This document shows, in pieces, positions 53,201-62,592 of a DNA stretch of 64,000 nt; positions within the stretch are counted from its first letter, which is position 1, and the number at the start of each line of letters is the position of its first letter. A program made the translations under genes and the position numbers. A model generated the notes under the pieces. It was not told the DNA's origin, made no database searches, and saw only the letters and a list, made by a program, of their open reading frames with translations. Source of the stretch: Baylisascaris procyonis (lineage: Eukaryota > Nematoda > Chromadorea > Rhabditida > Ascarididae); NCBI GenBank assembly GCA_037389465.1, contig JAZARR010000188.1, forward strand, positions 2,321,501 through 2,385,500, in the 5' to 3' direction.

Positions 53201-55639
53201 TGGATAAAGCGATTATATATACCATGAATGTTTGTGATATTGACACCCCCCTCCTCAAACACTTTCAAAACGGACATCTCGGATATTCTTGTGCCAAATG
53301 GCATTCTTTTTACTTATTCATATCCATATGTATTTATAAATCGGTTTGCTAAGTGGATAGTGCAAAAAAGAATGATAATATTTTCAAAGACAAGCCTCTA
53401 AAATTACTTCAATTGATTGTTCCTTATTTCTTTTCCAATCGTCAGTCCTTAGAATTTTCAAGAATGGTAGCTGATAATTAAGGAAGAGGGAGAGGAAAAT
53501 GGAGAAATTCAAGTTTTGATATACATATTATTCCAACCTATTTGGAAAAGCTTCTTCTTCAATTGTGAGAAAGCACATCATTAAACGTTATTTTTAGATA
53601 TTTGAGCAATCGATTTGGTCTAATGAATTGACATGCAAAATTGCATGTGTAAATCTCGTATTTTCTTTTGCTTTGTTTTTCGATTTTTTATACAATTTTT
53701 TTCGGTGAAAAATTTATTTTTTATTTTTTAAATAATAAAATAATATGAAAAATGTCTAAGTAAGGAAAACAGGGAAGAGAATCTTATATGATGCACTATT
53801 AGAAAATTCGATTATAAAATTTTGTAGGCATGGAATATTAGGCCAACGCTCTACCCCAATATAGCTGTCGATCTACAATGTAGCACTAATGATTCGAAGA
53901 GCAAACAATCTCATTCCATTGAGGAGCCACAAAGTGATCTATTACTTCCGTCAACGTCACGATTTGAAACGAAGATAGCTATTTGGAAGGATAGTGAAAC
54001 ACAAACTGATCCAATGCTTGAGCAAATTATACTCAAAGATATCCTCGACGATGAACAACTACTTGGAAGATGTTTGGAGGCGAGTTTGAATCGAACATTT
54101 TAATCATCTATCGCTTCCTACCTGAATAATACTACCCATTGAGGCTAGTATAAAATGGACATCTTTACAGCGAGTTTTAATTAAACTACAATACTATCTG
54201 ATCTTGTTTCTCTCAGTGAGCGAATAAATCGATCAAATTTAAATATAAAAATGCAAAAAAATTTTTTTTGAATTTCTCTTCGAAATGCTTAAAAATTTTT
54301 TTGGAAATTTCAGCTTTTATAACATTCATATCGTATAAGTAAACTTCAAGCTGAGAACGTAATGAAAACCAGCCGAATACTTCTTCGATGAGATGAAAGA
54401 AGCGGGGCCGAGAAATTGAATGGTGATATATTGTTGGTTGGATAAGGACGATTTTAAATTGTGGATTCCCTGAGGTTTTTTGTCTGTTTCCCTGAGGTTT
54501 TTTGTCTGTTTCCCTGATGTTTTTCGTCCGCCAAAGAGTTCCTGAAATCCGGCACCCCTCTCCGCCCCTCATCTAATCCTCCTGCCGCTTTTCGTTCCAG
54601 CCTGCTCCGATGAGCTGCCGAAAGCTGCAATCAGTAAATTTTGAAACTAACCACACGAAGTGACTGAACCAAAAATGCGAATTACAGTATTTAAAAAACT
54701 TATCAATTCTTGTTACCAGCTGCTAAGTGTTCCTGATCGCTTATGTGGCGAAATTATATGAAATAGTTCTTATTTCATTTTTTTCTTTTATTGTCAAAGT
54801 ATTGGCCATTTTAAAATTTATCTATCTACCAGAACGTTCCTGGTAGATTATGCCTAATTATTTGGCATCAAGAGATCACAATTATTTGTGAACGAAATGG
54901 CAACCAACAAGCTATGAATATTTTGGAGCAGAGTCCTCGGAAATTGGAGTACGGGAGGGACGCTTATAGAAATTTGGAGCTCAAATTTTGAGACTGCAGG
55001 TGCTAGAACTGTTAGCAAAGTGACTTGATCATACAATCTTTCTGAAGAATCGAGTCACTCTGCCGATTTGTTAGTCCATGCCGAATCTAGTAAAGTCAGT
55101 ACAGTCAGATTCAACGCACTTATCATGAATAGGCTTATACAGGTAACTATTTTTGTATGCGTGTTGTAAGTGCATCGCTTGTATCGGTACCTCTGGGCGA
55201 CAGTGGTGCTCCGGTACTGCGTTTGGGTCAGTTGTCAAATCCTGGACAGTAAATAATATTGCCAGCTGGATGTCCGAAACCCGGCTGGCACAAATGCAGT
55301 GCCTTTGACAGACCACAGTCCGGAAAAATCATACGCATGTTTATCTGAATATCATTGACAAATCCTCGCTTTCATCCAGCAATAGACACTAAATTCGATG
55401 TTATCTAGCCAGTGGCTAACCTTACAAGGCAACGAGTGAAATTCGGAAGCCAATTAAGATGCCTTCGTATTTTTCTTTTTATTTCGAAGGTAATATAAAT
55501 GTTTAAAATTGACGTGGGGATCATTGGCATTATTCCAATTGAATTATTTAATTTTTCAGCGATTTCCTACACACGTGAAGAATTACTATCGTCAAAGTCG
55601 ATGCAAATAATATCAACTATAGAGAGATCAATACCGTAA
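42779..55639 (+). CDS. Multi-domain cold-shock-like RNA-binding protein, 11-12 exons
   Basis: Exons: 42779-42820, 45166-45276, 45892-46025, 47136-47256, 48526-48630, 49310-49615, 50017-50194, 50757-50881, 51581-51898, 52935-53033 and 53828-54103 (604 aa, TAA). Alternatively exon 11 ends at 54083 and joins 55560-55639 (624 aa). All phases fit. Residues 8-40 contain GKVTKLSKRYGFIDGG and NVFFPITAI, which align with the cold-shock RNP1 (GYGFI) and RNP2 (VFVHQTAI) segments. Later blocks repeat a similar pattern more loosely: RFAYAEASDIGQIFVPFS, LGIIIRHRRINKQRYAFIY, CVAWLWNDYIGRIYVSES and KFYGFLESPKYGSAFMAW. I infer about five barrel units, as in UNR/CSDE1, though the family match beyond the first is uncertain. 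The tail is Ser-rich. The alternative last exon carries YTREELL, a YxxxxL-hydrophobic eIF4E-binding pattern. In-frame TAA upstream fixes the start. Confidence 0.75.
43393..44020. repeat. Degenerate duplicated sequence in intron 1
   Basis: Two segments about 500 bp apart share a GTAACCGTTG(C/G)(C/G)GAGAAAATAA-like core followed 25-30 bases later by TACAGTACATTT. A third, weaker relative (CTGCAACGGAGCGGAAAA) is near 44170. Between them is an imperfect inverted repeat (43546-43564 with 43729-43747) and a small hairpin at 43695-43726. It looks like an old dispersed or tandem repeat inside the first intron of the cold-shock-like gene. Confidence 0.5.
44724..44792. repeat. 35-bp direct tandem duplication
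   Basis: Two nearly identical copies of an A/T-rich 35-mer beginning GAATTTTAAATTTATTTA, in intron 1 of the cold-shock-like gene. Confidence 0.9.
45277..45387 (+). repeat. 22-bp tandem repeat that copies the exon 2 donor
   Basis: Five units (starting at 45277, 45300, 45322, 45344 and 45366) with the consensus GTTTGAAATTTTTCAATTTTAG. The first begins exactly at the 5' splice site of exon 2. Each unit therefore presents another AG|GTTTGA (one AG|GTCTGA-like) donor and a TTTTAG acceptor-like end. Confidence 0.85.
50216..50257. repeat. (TA)n microsatellite in intron 7
   Basis: About 20 TA units, 20 nt after the exon 7 donor of the cold-shock-like gene. Confidence 0.9.
54468..54533. repeat. 22-bp tandem repeat, 3 copies
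   Basis: Unit CCCTGAGGTTTTTTGTCTGT plus TT, three times with period 22, the last diverged. It lies in the candidate last intron of the cold-shock-like gene. A minus-strand ORF (54213-54572) runs through it and is probably chance. Confidence 0.85.
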
Positions 55640-55659
55640 TCGAAGCAATTATGACAAGA

Positions 55660-55665
55660 AATAAA
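55660..55665 (+). terminator. AATAAA polyadenylation signal
   Basis: A canonical AATAAA lies 21 nt after the TAA of the alternative last exon (55639). An AATAAA also follows the other stop codon, near 54224. Both 3' ends are therefore plausible. Confidence 0.4.
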
Positions 55666-57599
55666 ACAAATATATTACTGTATTTCGATGAAAGTATAGT
55701 CTAATATTCATTTATTTATTTTTTTGAATATTGTAATATTTATTTTTTAAATACAATACTTTTATATTAATATTAATATTTCTATTCAACTTTACTAATT
55801 TAATAATTCATAGAATCTATAGTAATAACGAATAAAAGTAGTCATATAAGTGCTGTTAAACTTCAATTAATCTTTAATTAATGATAAATTCATATATAAC
55901 CCATATCTAAAGCGGAACGAGAGTTAAAATGAAAGAGAATAATTTGAAAATAAGAGGAAATAAAACAATAAGCTTAATGAATTTGTCGCAAATTATAAAC
56001 TCCATTTCAATAACTTATTAATGAAAAAATAATTCTATTTATTTTAATGCTTTTTTCTATGCAAACTAAGAATAGAAGATGAGAAAACAAGCTTTGGGAT
56101 ACGAAAAGAGCAAAAAATATGATCGAAAAATATATGCAAAGATATCCGCCTATATCCACCTTTCGGATCATCGAATTTTGCCCTCAAGTTCCGCTTTAAT
56201 GCTATCTATTTGTCTCTCGCATATTTAAGCGATCGTATTGTATTCCTATCCATAAGAAGCGATTTAATTTTTTAACATCTACTCCATTAAACGAATGTAA
56301 TTGGTTGAAATAAAAGGTAATTGAACGGTTGCATTGCAACAGGTAACAACAAAAATTGACAGCTAATGATCAATTTCCTGGAAGTTTGCTTCAATCGCAA
56401 TTTCCAGAAGTAATAAATGATGCAGAATAAATTCAACGATGAGCGTAGAACGAGATTTATGACGGGGAATGTGAAGGAAGGGAAGGATAGGAGAAGGAAA
56501 AGAAGGGTGGGAAGGATAGGTAGGGAAGGAATGATGCGGGACGGGATCGGAGGAGGAAGAAGGATGGGAAGAGGAAAGGACAAAGGAAAGACAGGGCAGG
56601 AACGATGAAGGGGAAGATGGGCAGAAATAGATTAGCCAATATTTGTAACTACAACTTTAATGTACCGAAATTTTCCCGAAATTAGGGAAGTGGACCTCGA
56701 AAGACGGTTGTTAAATGCATATTTGAATATAAGAGAGGAGAAAGAACGGGAACTAAAGAATGGGAAGTAGAGTGACTATATTTTATTGTGAAAACAGAAT
56801 GAAATAGATAAAGCATGCATACTTTTTTGCATGCGCAATAATCATATGTGATCACAACATTGAGATCAAATCTTGCAATTTATCCCATGCAAAAAAACAC
56901 AATTTGTGCATTCAAAATGCGCATTTGTAATATATCAATATCTTATAAAAGGAAACCACTAAAAATATAGAAATTAGTGACAATACAAATATTTTATAAC
57001 GGAAATTTTTCAAACACTTAATTAAAGCGCAGATATGAGAAACAAAGACGGAAAAAAATTAAAGCTGCGAATACGAAAACATTCTAAATTATAACGGCTG
57101 TCAGCAAGATGGTTAATTTTTTCTTGCCTTCAATATTCACAGACTGCTGATGATTTCATAGTTGTATAATCCTCGTTTGCAAATCATCCATATGAGATTC
57201 ATAAGATCTCACACTGATAAAACTTGATTAGTGCTATCATCAACGGTGATAAGAGAACAGCGATAAAATTTTAAACCGTGATACAAGATCAGCGGTTAAA
57301 TTCCTAACCGTGATAAGTGATTATCGGTAAAATTTCTAACCAGCCCCAACCAAACTGCCTCTGTGACGGAGTTATGCATATTCTGGACATTTCGCAACCT
57401 CCCTTCGTCGACCTCGGATGATTCGTATTCGAAAATTATCGAATAGTTCTAAATTTCCCCGTTCATCTTGCACTAATAAATATCGTAGAGGTTTCAATTC
57501 CAGCCTCATAAACTTGGCGATAAATAACAGCATAGTTGTGTTCTTAAGGTGTAATACATTCAATTATGAAATGTAAAACGATCGCAAACGAAAAAAGCC
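55666..57599. other. Intergenic DNA, no gene recognised
   Basis: AT-rich with a conspicuous purine tract at 56461-56622. Chance-like ORFs lie at 56287-56583 (the complement of the purine tract) and 57372-57563. Confidence 0.5.
56461..56622. repeat. 160-bp polypurine tract
   Basis: A long stretch of GGAAGG-type sequence, nearly all A/G on the plus strand with scattered T and C. It is the longest of the recurrent purine tracts in the window and creates spurious Lys/Arg/Gly-rich frames on both strands. Confidence 0.85.
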
Positions 57600-58119
57600 A
57601 TGAAGTCAATAATTGCAAGTTTTGCAGGTGCATTTTACACTGTATTATATGTACAGGTAGTCAGATTCAATGAATCGACAGAATCTCAACTATGTCTGGA
57701 ATTGTTTAATTGCGAAAGATTTCGATAACCAAATTCAGGTTATTTTCAATTAAAAAAATCCTTAAATAACAGCCTACCAATCTCCCACATATCAATACGT
57801 CACAACAATATTATTGAATAAATCTATCAGAACATGTTGATATCGCCTTTAGTATGGTGATGCCTATAATAACACAGCATCAGAACGGCATCGCTAAGGC
57901 GATAGTGTTGCTGGTTTCTTTTACTATGTTCGCTCATTCGTAAGCTAGAAGTGTTCCTCATGTGATGGGTCACTATTTTCTATGTCATATCTGATGAATC
58001 ATCGTCTTCAATTTCAGCACGATATCGCCATCTGATGTATCGATTTTGTGCTTCATTTAGCGCAGTAGTAGCATCGGCGAATCATCTAAATCGAACGATG
58101 TTATTAGGCAGTGTGAGCT
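57600..58119 (+). CDS. Possible small spliced gene, about 43 aa
   Basis: An ATG at 57600 begins MKSIIASFA, followed by a GCAG|GTGCAT donor. An acceptor (CTTCAATTTCAG near 58014) opens a 33-codon frame that ends in TGA near 58119 and includes RYRHLMYRFCASFSAV and SANHLNRTML. The phase of this donor fits, and the joined product would be a short Ala/Ser-rich, partly hydrophobic peptide. I do not recognise it. A second donor (GTACAG|GTAGTC) is stronger but out of phase, so the model is uncertain. Confidence 0.2.
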
Positions 58120-58407
58120 GAAACATAAAGATACCCTCTCTAAAGAACTGAGGTCGGGCGGAGGCTTCTATGAATCATCAAAAATCACCCCGTTCCTACA
58201 AAACCCAGCAAAAAACTTTAGGGGTCTTTGTCAACACCAATATTGGTGAAAAATGAAATGTAAAAATAATATAGCCCTTATGAATATATTATACTGCTAC
58301 AAGAACAACAGCATATTGACAATGACGAAACAAAGATACAAAAAAGAGATATAAATTGATTTCAACGAAACTTACAAATATCATTTCCACCGCTACAAAC
58401 CTATAAA

Positions 58408-58447
58408 ACACAGTATGTGCAATTTAAACGGCGGCGGTCGTTTAAAT
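58408..58447. repeat. TTTAAA/GCGGC palindrome, copy 1
   Basis: Perfect 14-bp arms GTGCAATTTAAACG and CGTTTAAATTGCAC around a GCGGCGGT-type loop. Confidence 0.8.
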
Positions 58448-58755
58448 TGCACAACTGTTAGCAATAAACAAATGTCAATAAAATCCATAAAAACTACATG
58501 TTAAAGCATATACAATTCTATCGAATAAAACAATTACAAAATATAATTTCATTTATTACAAATTTTACACTACAGCATTACAAATCTCTCTCAGAAATAT
58601 TAATGCCTAATAACCATCTAAGCGGAAAAAGCGATTTTCTTATGAATTCGAATAAATTGGTAGGAAAATTTGCCTAAAAAAACTCGGATCACTTGATAAA
58701 AAAATAAAGGGACGCACCAGGGAGCTCATAGCAATCTCAAAGCGGTGCACAGAAG

Positions 58756-58786
58756 TTGCGTTTTAAATGGCGGCCGTCCATTTAAA
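58756..58786. repeat. TTTAAA/GCGGC palindrome, copy 2
   Basis: Arms TTTTAAATGG and CCATTTAAAA around a CGGCCGT-type loop, about 350 bp from copy 1. Confidence 0.8.
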
Positions 58787-59094
58787 ACCACAAACAAGTG
58801 CGCACCACAGATAGCCCAATTTATCATTCTACCATTTCTAAGTGGGATACTGATAATTATAAAGGTTACTGAGGCCCTGACCATAGGTGTAATAGTAAAA
58901 AGGCTAAGCATCAAAAGCCCGCACCATATACTACTGAGAGAGATATAATTACAAAAGGTGAATAAGCATCAAATAAAAGCAATGAAACAATAAAAAGAAA
59001 TACAAACAACACAAATACAAATGGGAATGGGAGTAAAAATGGGTAAAAGTAGAGGATTTACCTATAGACTACAAATTATGAATGACAATGCAAT

Positions 59095-59152
59095 CAACAT
59101 CGTTTGTGCTTTAAATAGCGGCGGCATATTTAAAGCACAAATCGATGTTGAG
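59095..59152. repeat. TTTAAA/GCGGC palindrome, copy 3
   Basis: Longer imperfect arms (CAACATCGTTTGTGCTTTAAA and its approximate complement) around GCGGCGGCA, about 350 bp from copy 2. Confidence 0.8.
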
Positions 59153-59807
59153 ACCTGCAATACAATATAGTACAATTGAAACATACAACACTGATCACAT
59201 AACAAAATGATACGAGGCAATTCACAATTAGTGGATTTAGATTTTTGATACTTACATCCCGGATATTGGAAAACAGTGGAGAAATAAAGGCTAGATTGTT
59301 GATCAGATCAAAATGAATCAAAAACGAAAAAGGGGCTTTGGATCAGTCAATTGCTAAGGAGAACCCTTTGCAATCTTCTAAAAATTCACTGAATTGCCTC
59401 GCCAACTGATATCAGCATTATAAACAATAATATCACTTTGACGGTATGTTCTTCTTTGCCGTATTCGTGTCTCCCATCGATATGTTGAAATCCCGCAAGT
59501 CGCTAAGCAGGCGCCTTCAGTGCTCATCCGCTAGAAGATGCGGAAGAGACCATTTCGGGACCTGCAAAAAATATTTTCCAACAAACAAAAAAAACCCTCG
59601 GTAAGGTAATTTAGTTAATCCAGGGATATGAAATCAACATTCATGTCTAGGCGTCGGGGATAACTTGCTTCTCCACCATCGTCCCCCCTCATTTTTTGTC
59701 ATTACTATCACCAGTTCGGCGACGTCATGATGGGTAAACAATTGGAAAGTGTTGTGCACTTCTAGGGAATCAACTACGCTCGGATTCATATTCAAACCTT
59801 CAGTGGA

Positions 59808-59906
59808 ATTTGAGATTGCCTATATTCGGGATTCTCAAATTTGAGATTCCCCCTATTCGGAAATCCCAAATTTGAGATTCCCTATTGCAGAATCTCAAAT
59901 TTCACT
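59808..59906. repeat. Alternating inverted repeat of AAATTTGAGATTCC
   Basis: Three copies of an AATTTGAGATTC motif in alternating orientation with short A/T spacers, forming overlapping imperfect palindromes. Confidence 0.7.
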
Positions 59907-60357
59907 AAGGACTCGAGATGAACCCAATCATAGTGAATCCTCTAGAAGCGCACCAAATTTCCCGATCGTTTAGCCATCGGTAATGACAAAAAATGTGGTC
60001 ATATTCCAACAAAAGATACTGGGAATGCCAAAAAAAGATTGCAGATGTCATTCCATATTCCGCCTCTTTTCCTGTGTGGAGATTCCGCGGAGCAATTCTC
60101 TCAACGCTTCGTTGAGAACACAAAGTACTAGCTGAAATTATCATGATGAGCAACTTTAAAGTAAACCGAATATGAGAATCAATGATTAAATTTTTACCAA
60201 AATAGTGAACAACGGGAAGTTGGCTGAACAATTTCTTTGCCAGTGATATGAACGACCCAATCTGTGTGAGGAAGAATTTTTTGAGGAAAGGCTCTAAGTG
60301 TCGTATTCCAAATTTCTGAACGAGCGTCAGAATACCAAAGTGGATTCGTAAGAGCAC
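59905..60357 (-). CDS. Unrecognised 150-aa ORF overlapping the next one
   Basis: Open frame ending in TAG at 59905. Its second half (CSQRSVERIAPRNLHTGKEA to ICASRGF-like content) looks more protein-like than the first. It overlaps the 146-aa ORF upstream by 164 nt in the +1 frame. An acceptor-like ATAATTTCAG near 60133 would start the better half. The family is not recognised. The two ORFs may be parts of one gene separated by an intron or a frameshift. Confidence 0.25.
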   Translation of the reverse strand: MLLRIHFGILTLVQKFGIRHLEPFLKKFFLTQIGSFISLAKKLFSQLPVVHYFGKNLIIDSHIRFTLKLLIMIISASTLCSQRSVERIAPRNLHTGKEAEYGMTSAIFFWHSQYLLLEYDHIFCHYRWLNDREIWCASRGFTMIGFISSP

Positions 60358-60634
60358 GAAGCATTACTAATTTTGTTCGTGAATCGATCGTGATTATCGC
60401 TGCCGTCTCGATCCTCTCATGATCCCTCAAACAGTCGACTTCAGCACCGGCTTTCTTCTGCAGACTGCAGACAGGTCGAAGCACAATGTCGGCGTAACAA
60501 TGATCCTTCCACGATCCTCCATACGCGCCAAGTCCACATCTCGACATCACATCGAGTCTTGCACAGTCTGCAAACAATTTGACTTTAAATGCTGGCATAA
60601 TCCTCCTGAGCCTACCAAAGGTCCCCAATACCAT
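60194..60634 (-). CDS. Unrecognised 146-aa ORF
   Basis: Begins at an ATG with an in-frame TAG 12 nt upstream and ends in TAA right at a donor-like TTTTG|GTAAAA. The composition is balanced, with eight Cys, and contains CGLGAYGGSWKDHCYADI and ERIETAAIITIDSRTKLV. The local GC is higher than in the flanking DNA. I do not recognise the family. It could be a single-exon gene or the 5' part of a two-part gene with the overlapping ORF at 59905-60357. It lies just outside the visible part of the large palindrome. Confidence 0.35.
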   Translation of the reverse strand: MVLGTFGRLRRIMPAFKVKLFADCARLDVMSRCGLGAYGGSWKDHCYADIVLRPVCSLQKKAGAEVDCLRDHERIETAAIITIDSRTKLVMLRALTNPLWYSDARSEIWNTTLRAFPQKILPHTDWVVHITGKEIVQPTSRCSLFW

Positions 60635-60948
60635 TAAAAATAACTACTAAACTCTATCTGAACTCTCCTCTATACTAATTGAAAATGTCAACAAAAACAA
60701 GAGAACAGTGGGTGAATCTGCCCCCATTCATACCACGTGCTGCCTTAGATTTCGGTTATTTTGTTCAATCATAAATACATCGATGAATCTCTGCCAATTC
60801 ATCGACAATGAATAGGCCATATGTGCTATAGGCAACGTCCTACAGCCTTCATGTGTCCAATGATCTTACCCCACCTTATTCTTGTGGTTATCTGAAAATA
60901 TATCTATCCTTCGGATAGAAGTCAGCGAACAATTTCCAGAATAAAAAG

Positions 60949-62357
60949 TGACCTCATCCGTGCCAGCAGCTGCTCCCGCCGCTGAGCAACAAATTTGGAA
61001 ATGCATGGAAAGTCTGGCATGAAGGAGGCCCACTTTTTACGCATAACCAAAAGGCAAGTGCACACCTCGTGGAATTGCCTTCATCCATGTTGCCTCAAAT
61101 AATACCTTCCAAATATAGGCAGCTCAAAGGGATCAGATTTCATGTATTCGTGGAAGACCTACCACGTATCCGCCTACAATCACCTAATGCAGATTTCTGC
61201 ACTGAACGACCCATCCAAATCTCTTAGCTAATCCTCGAATTCCCTCCGATGGTGAAAAGGGGTGTGGGAACACGACCATCACGAATAAAACAAATAAACT
61301 TAGCTCTGCAAAGTGCAGAGGCCGACGCATTCGAACTGAGGTAACCCTCAGAAGCCGATCGACGAATGATGGCGAGAGGATTGCTACGCCCTAGTAGGCG
61401 CAACAATCGCCATCATTCCACCCCTCTTTCTCGTCGTAACCCTCACGACTCCCGATACAGCTCGCCAGCACGTACCACAGCTCCGCCATCATCCGGCTAT
61501 TCCACCCGAACAATGAATGACATGGGTGTACGTCGGTCTTTATATACCCCTCCTAACCGCCACTGCAGGTTTTATAGCGGAGATCATTCCGAAGGTTTTA
61601 AAGAAAAAAAGGTACGCAGAAATATATAGAGAATTCGATGAATGAGTGATTACATACAAGCATAGTGTGGTAATATTGATGGTAGGTCAGACTATAGCAG
61701 ATTAACATTAGTGGCATGTAAGACTTAATAGATCAATCCCTAATAGATGATCGAGAAGACATGATTTTGGCACCGAACGATGCATCACTGCACTAGCAAG
61801 AAAGGCGTGCTTTGCCGCGCAGATCATTTTTGGTATATATAAGAATGGATATAGAGATAAAACAGAGTTGCCTACGTGAGGTTGACCAAATGCAAAAAAA
61901 CGGCGCTAAGGTGTGATCGACAGAATTTCGTTCTTTGCCACATTGCGCGCAATTAGTAACGATGCACTAGAATGACCGCTTACGACTATTAATATCAACG
62001 CAAAGAAAACAACAAGAAAAATCAATAATTGTTGCTAGCAACATTGACAAGAAAGTTTCCTTACTGAATAGATCTCATCTAAAGTCCGAATGTTTAATCT
62101 AATGTTTTGAATGAAGTCGTTATAAAGGTTATCTGAAGTATTCAATAGGAAAACAAATCAAAAAGGTGTGGTGCATACTATAGACTATTGGTGAAATGGT
62201 AGCGAAAACTTCGAGTATCGCAGCACTTGAAAAGTTATCGATCCCCTCGTTAGAAAGATTTTAAAAAAAATTGCATGTTTCGGTTAGAAGTTTGGGCGTT
62301 TCTATGCCCCACTATTCAACTGTTTGAGAATAGCTCACACAAATTGCAGACAACGGT
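60949..62357 (+). repeat. Left arm of a large inverted repeat
   Basis: This 1409-nt arm is the reverse complement of 62593-64000. Everywhere I compared, the arms are identical except for one A in a poly-A run near 61603-61612 (7 A here, 6 in the right arm). The arm may extend further left, because its partner is cut by the window end. Confidence 0.95.
61366..61629 (+). CDS. Arm ORF, left copy, frameshifted at its 3' end
   Basis: An Arg/Ser/Pro-rich ORF starting MMARGLLRPSRRNNRHHS. It is identical to the right-arm copy up to GFKEK, where an extra A in the poly-A run shifts the frame and ends it after KVRRNI (87 aa). A donor-like AAG|GTACGC coincides with the shift, so in a spliced transcript the difference could be harmless. 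No family is recognised. An antisense ORF (61224-61406) overlaps its start and is equally unsupported. Confidence 0.25.
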   Translation: MMARGLLRPSRRNNRHHSTPLSRRNPHDSRYSSPARTTAPPSSGYSTRTMNDMGVRRSLYTPPNRHCRFYSGDHSEGFKEKKVRRNI

Positions 62358-62592
62358 CATATAGCTAATTGAATTATTTTGAATATTAATGGCGATTATT
62401 GATGCTCAATTATTGGCGACTTAGGAAAGCCGTTGATCTGACAACCACAAGTTAACACTTGGCTAACCAATGCGTCGTACACGGTTGAGTGCGAACCAAC
62501 AAGCAAACAACCGGCATAATTAGCGAGAAGCTAGGCACAGTCGTTCCGAACAGCGAACCGAGCTGCGCTCATACCCGCATGAGACCACGCTT
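62358..62592. other. 235-bp unique spacer of the large palindrome
   Basis: Non-palindromic sequence between the two arms. No gene or recognisable element is seen in it. Confidence 0.85.

Larger units (their letters stand above)
58120..59904. other. Gene-poor DNA with three small palindromes
   Basis: No supported gene. Three hairpins with TTTAAA arms and a GCGGC loop are listed separately. The frame at 58745-58948 arises partly from one of them. Confidence 0.5.

Noticed and set aside
56287..56639. Pro/Ser/Phe-rich minus ORFs and a Gly/Arg/Lys-rich plus ORF
   Set aside because: Both are products of the polypurine tract, not of a gene.
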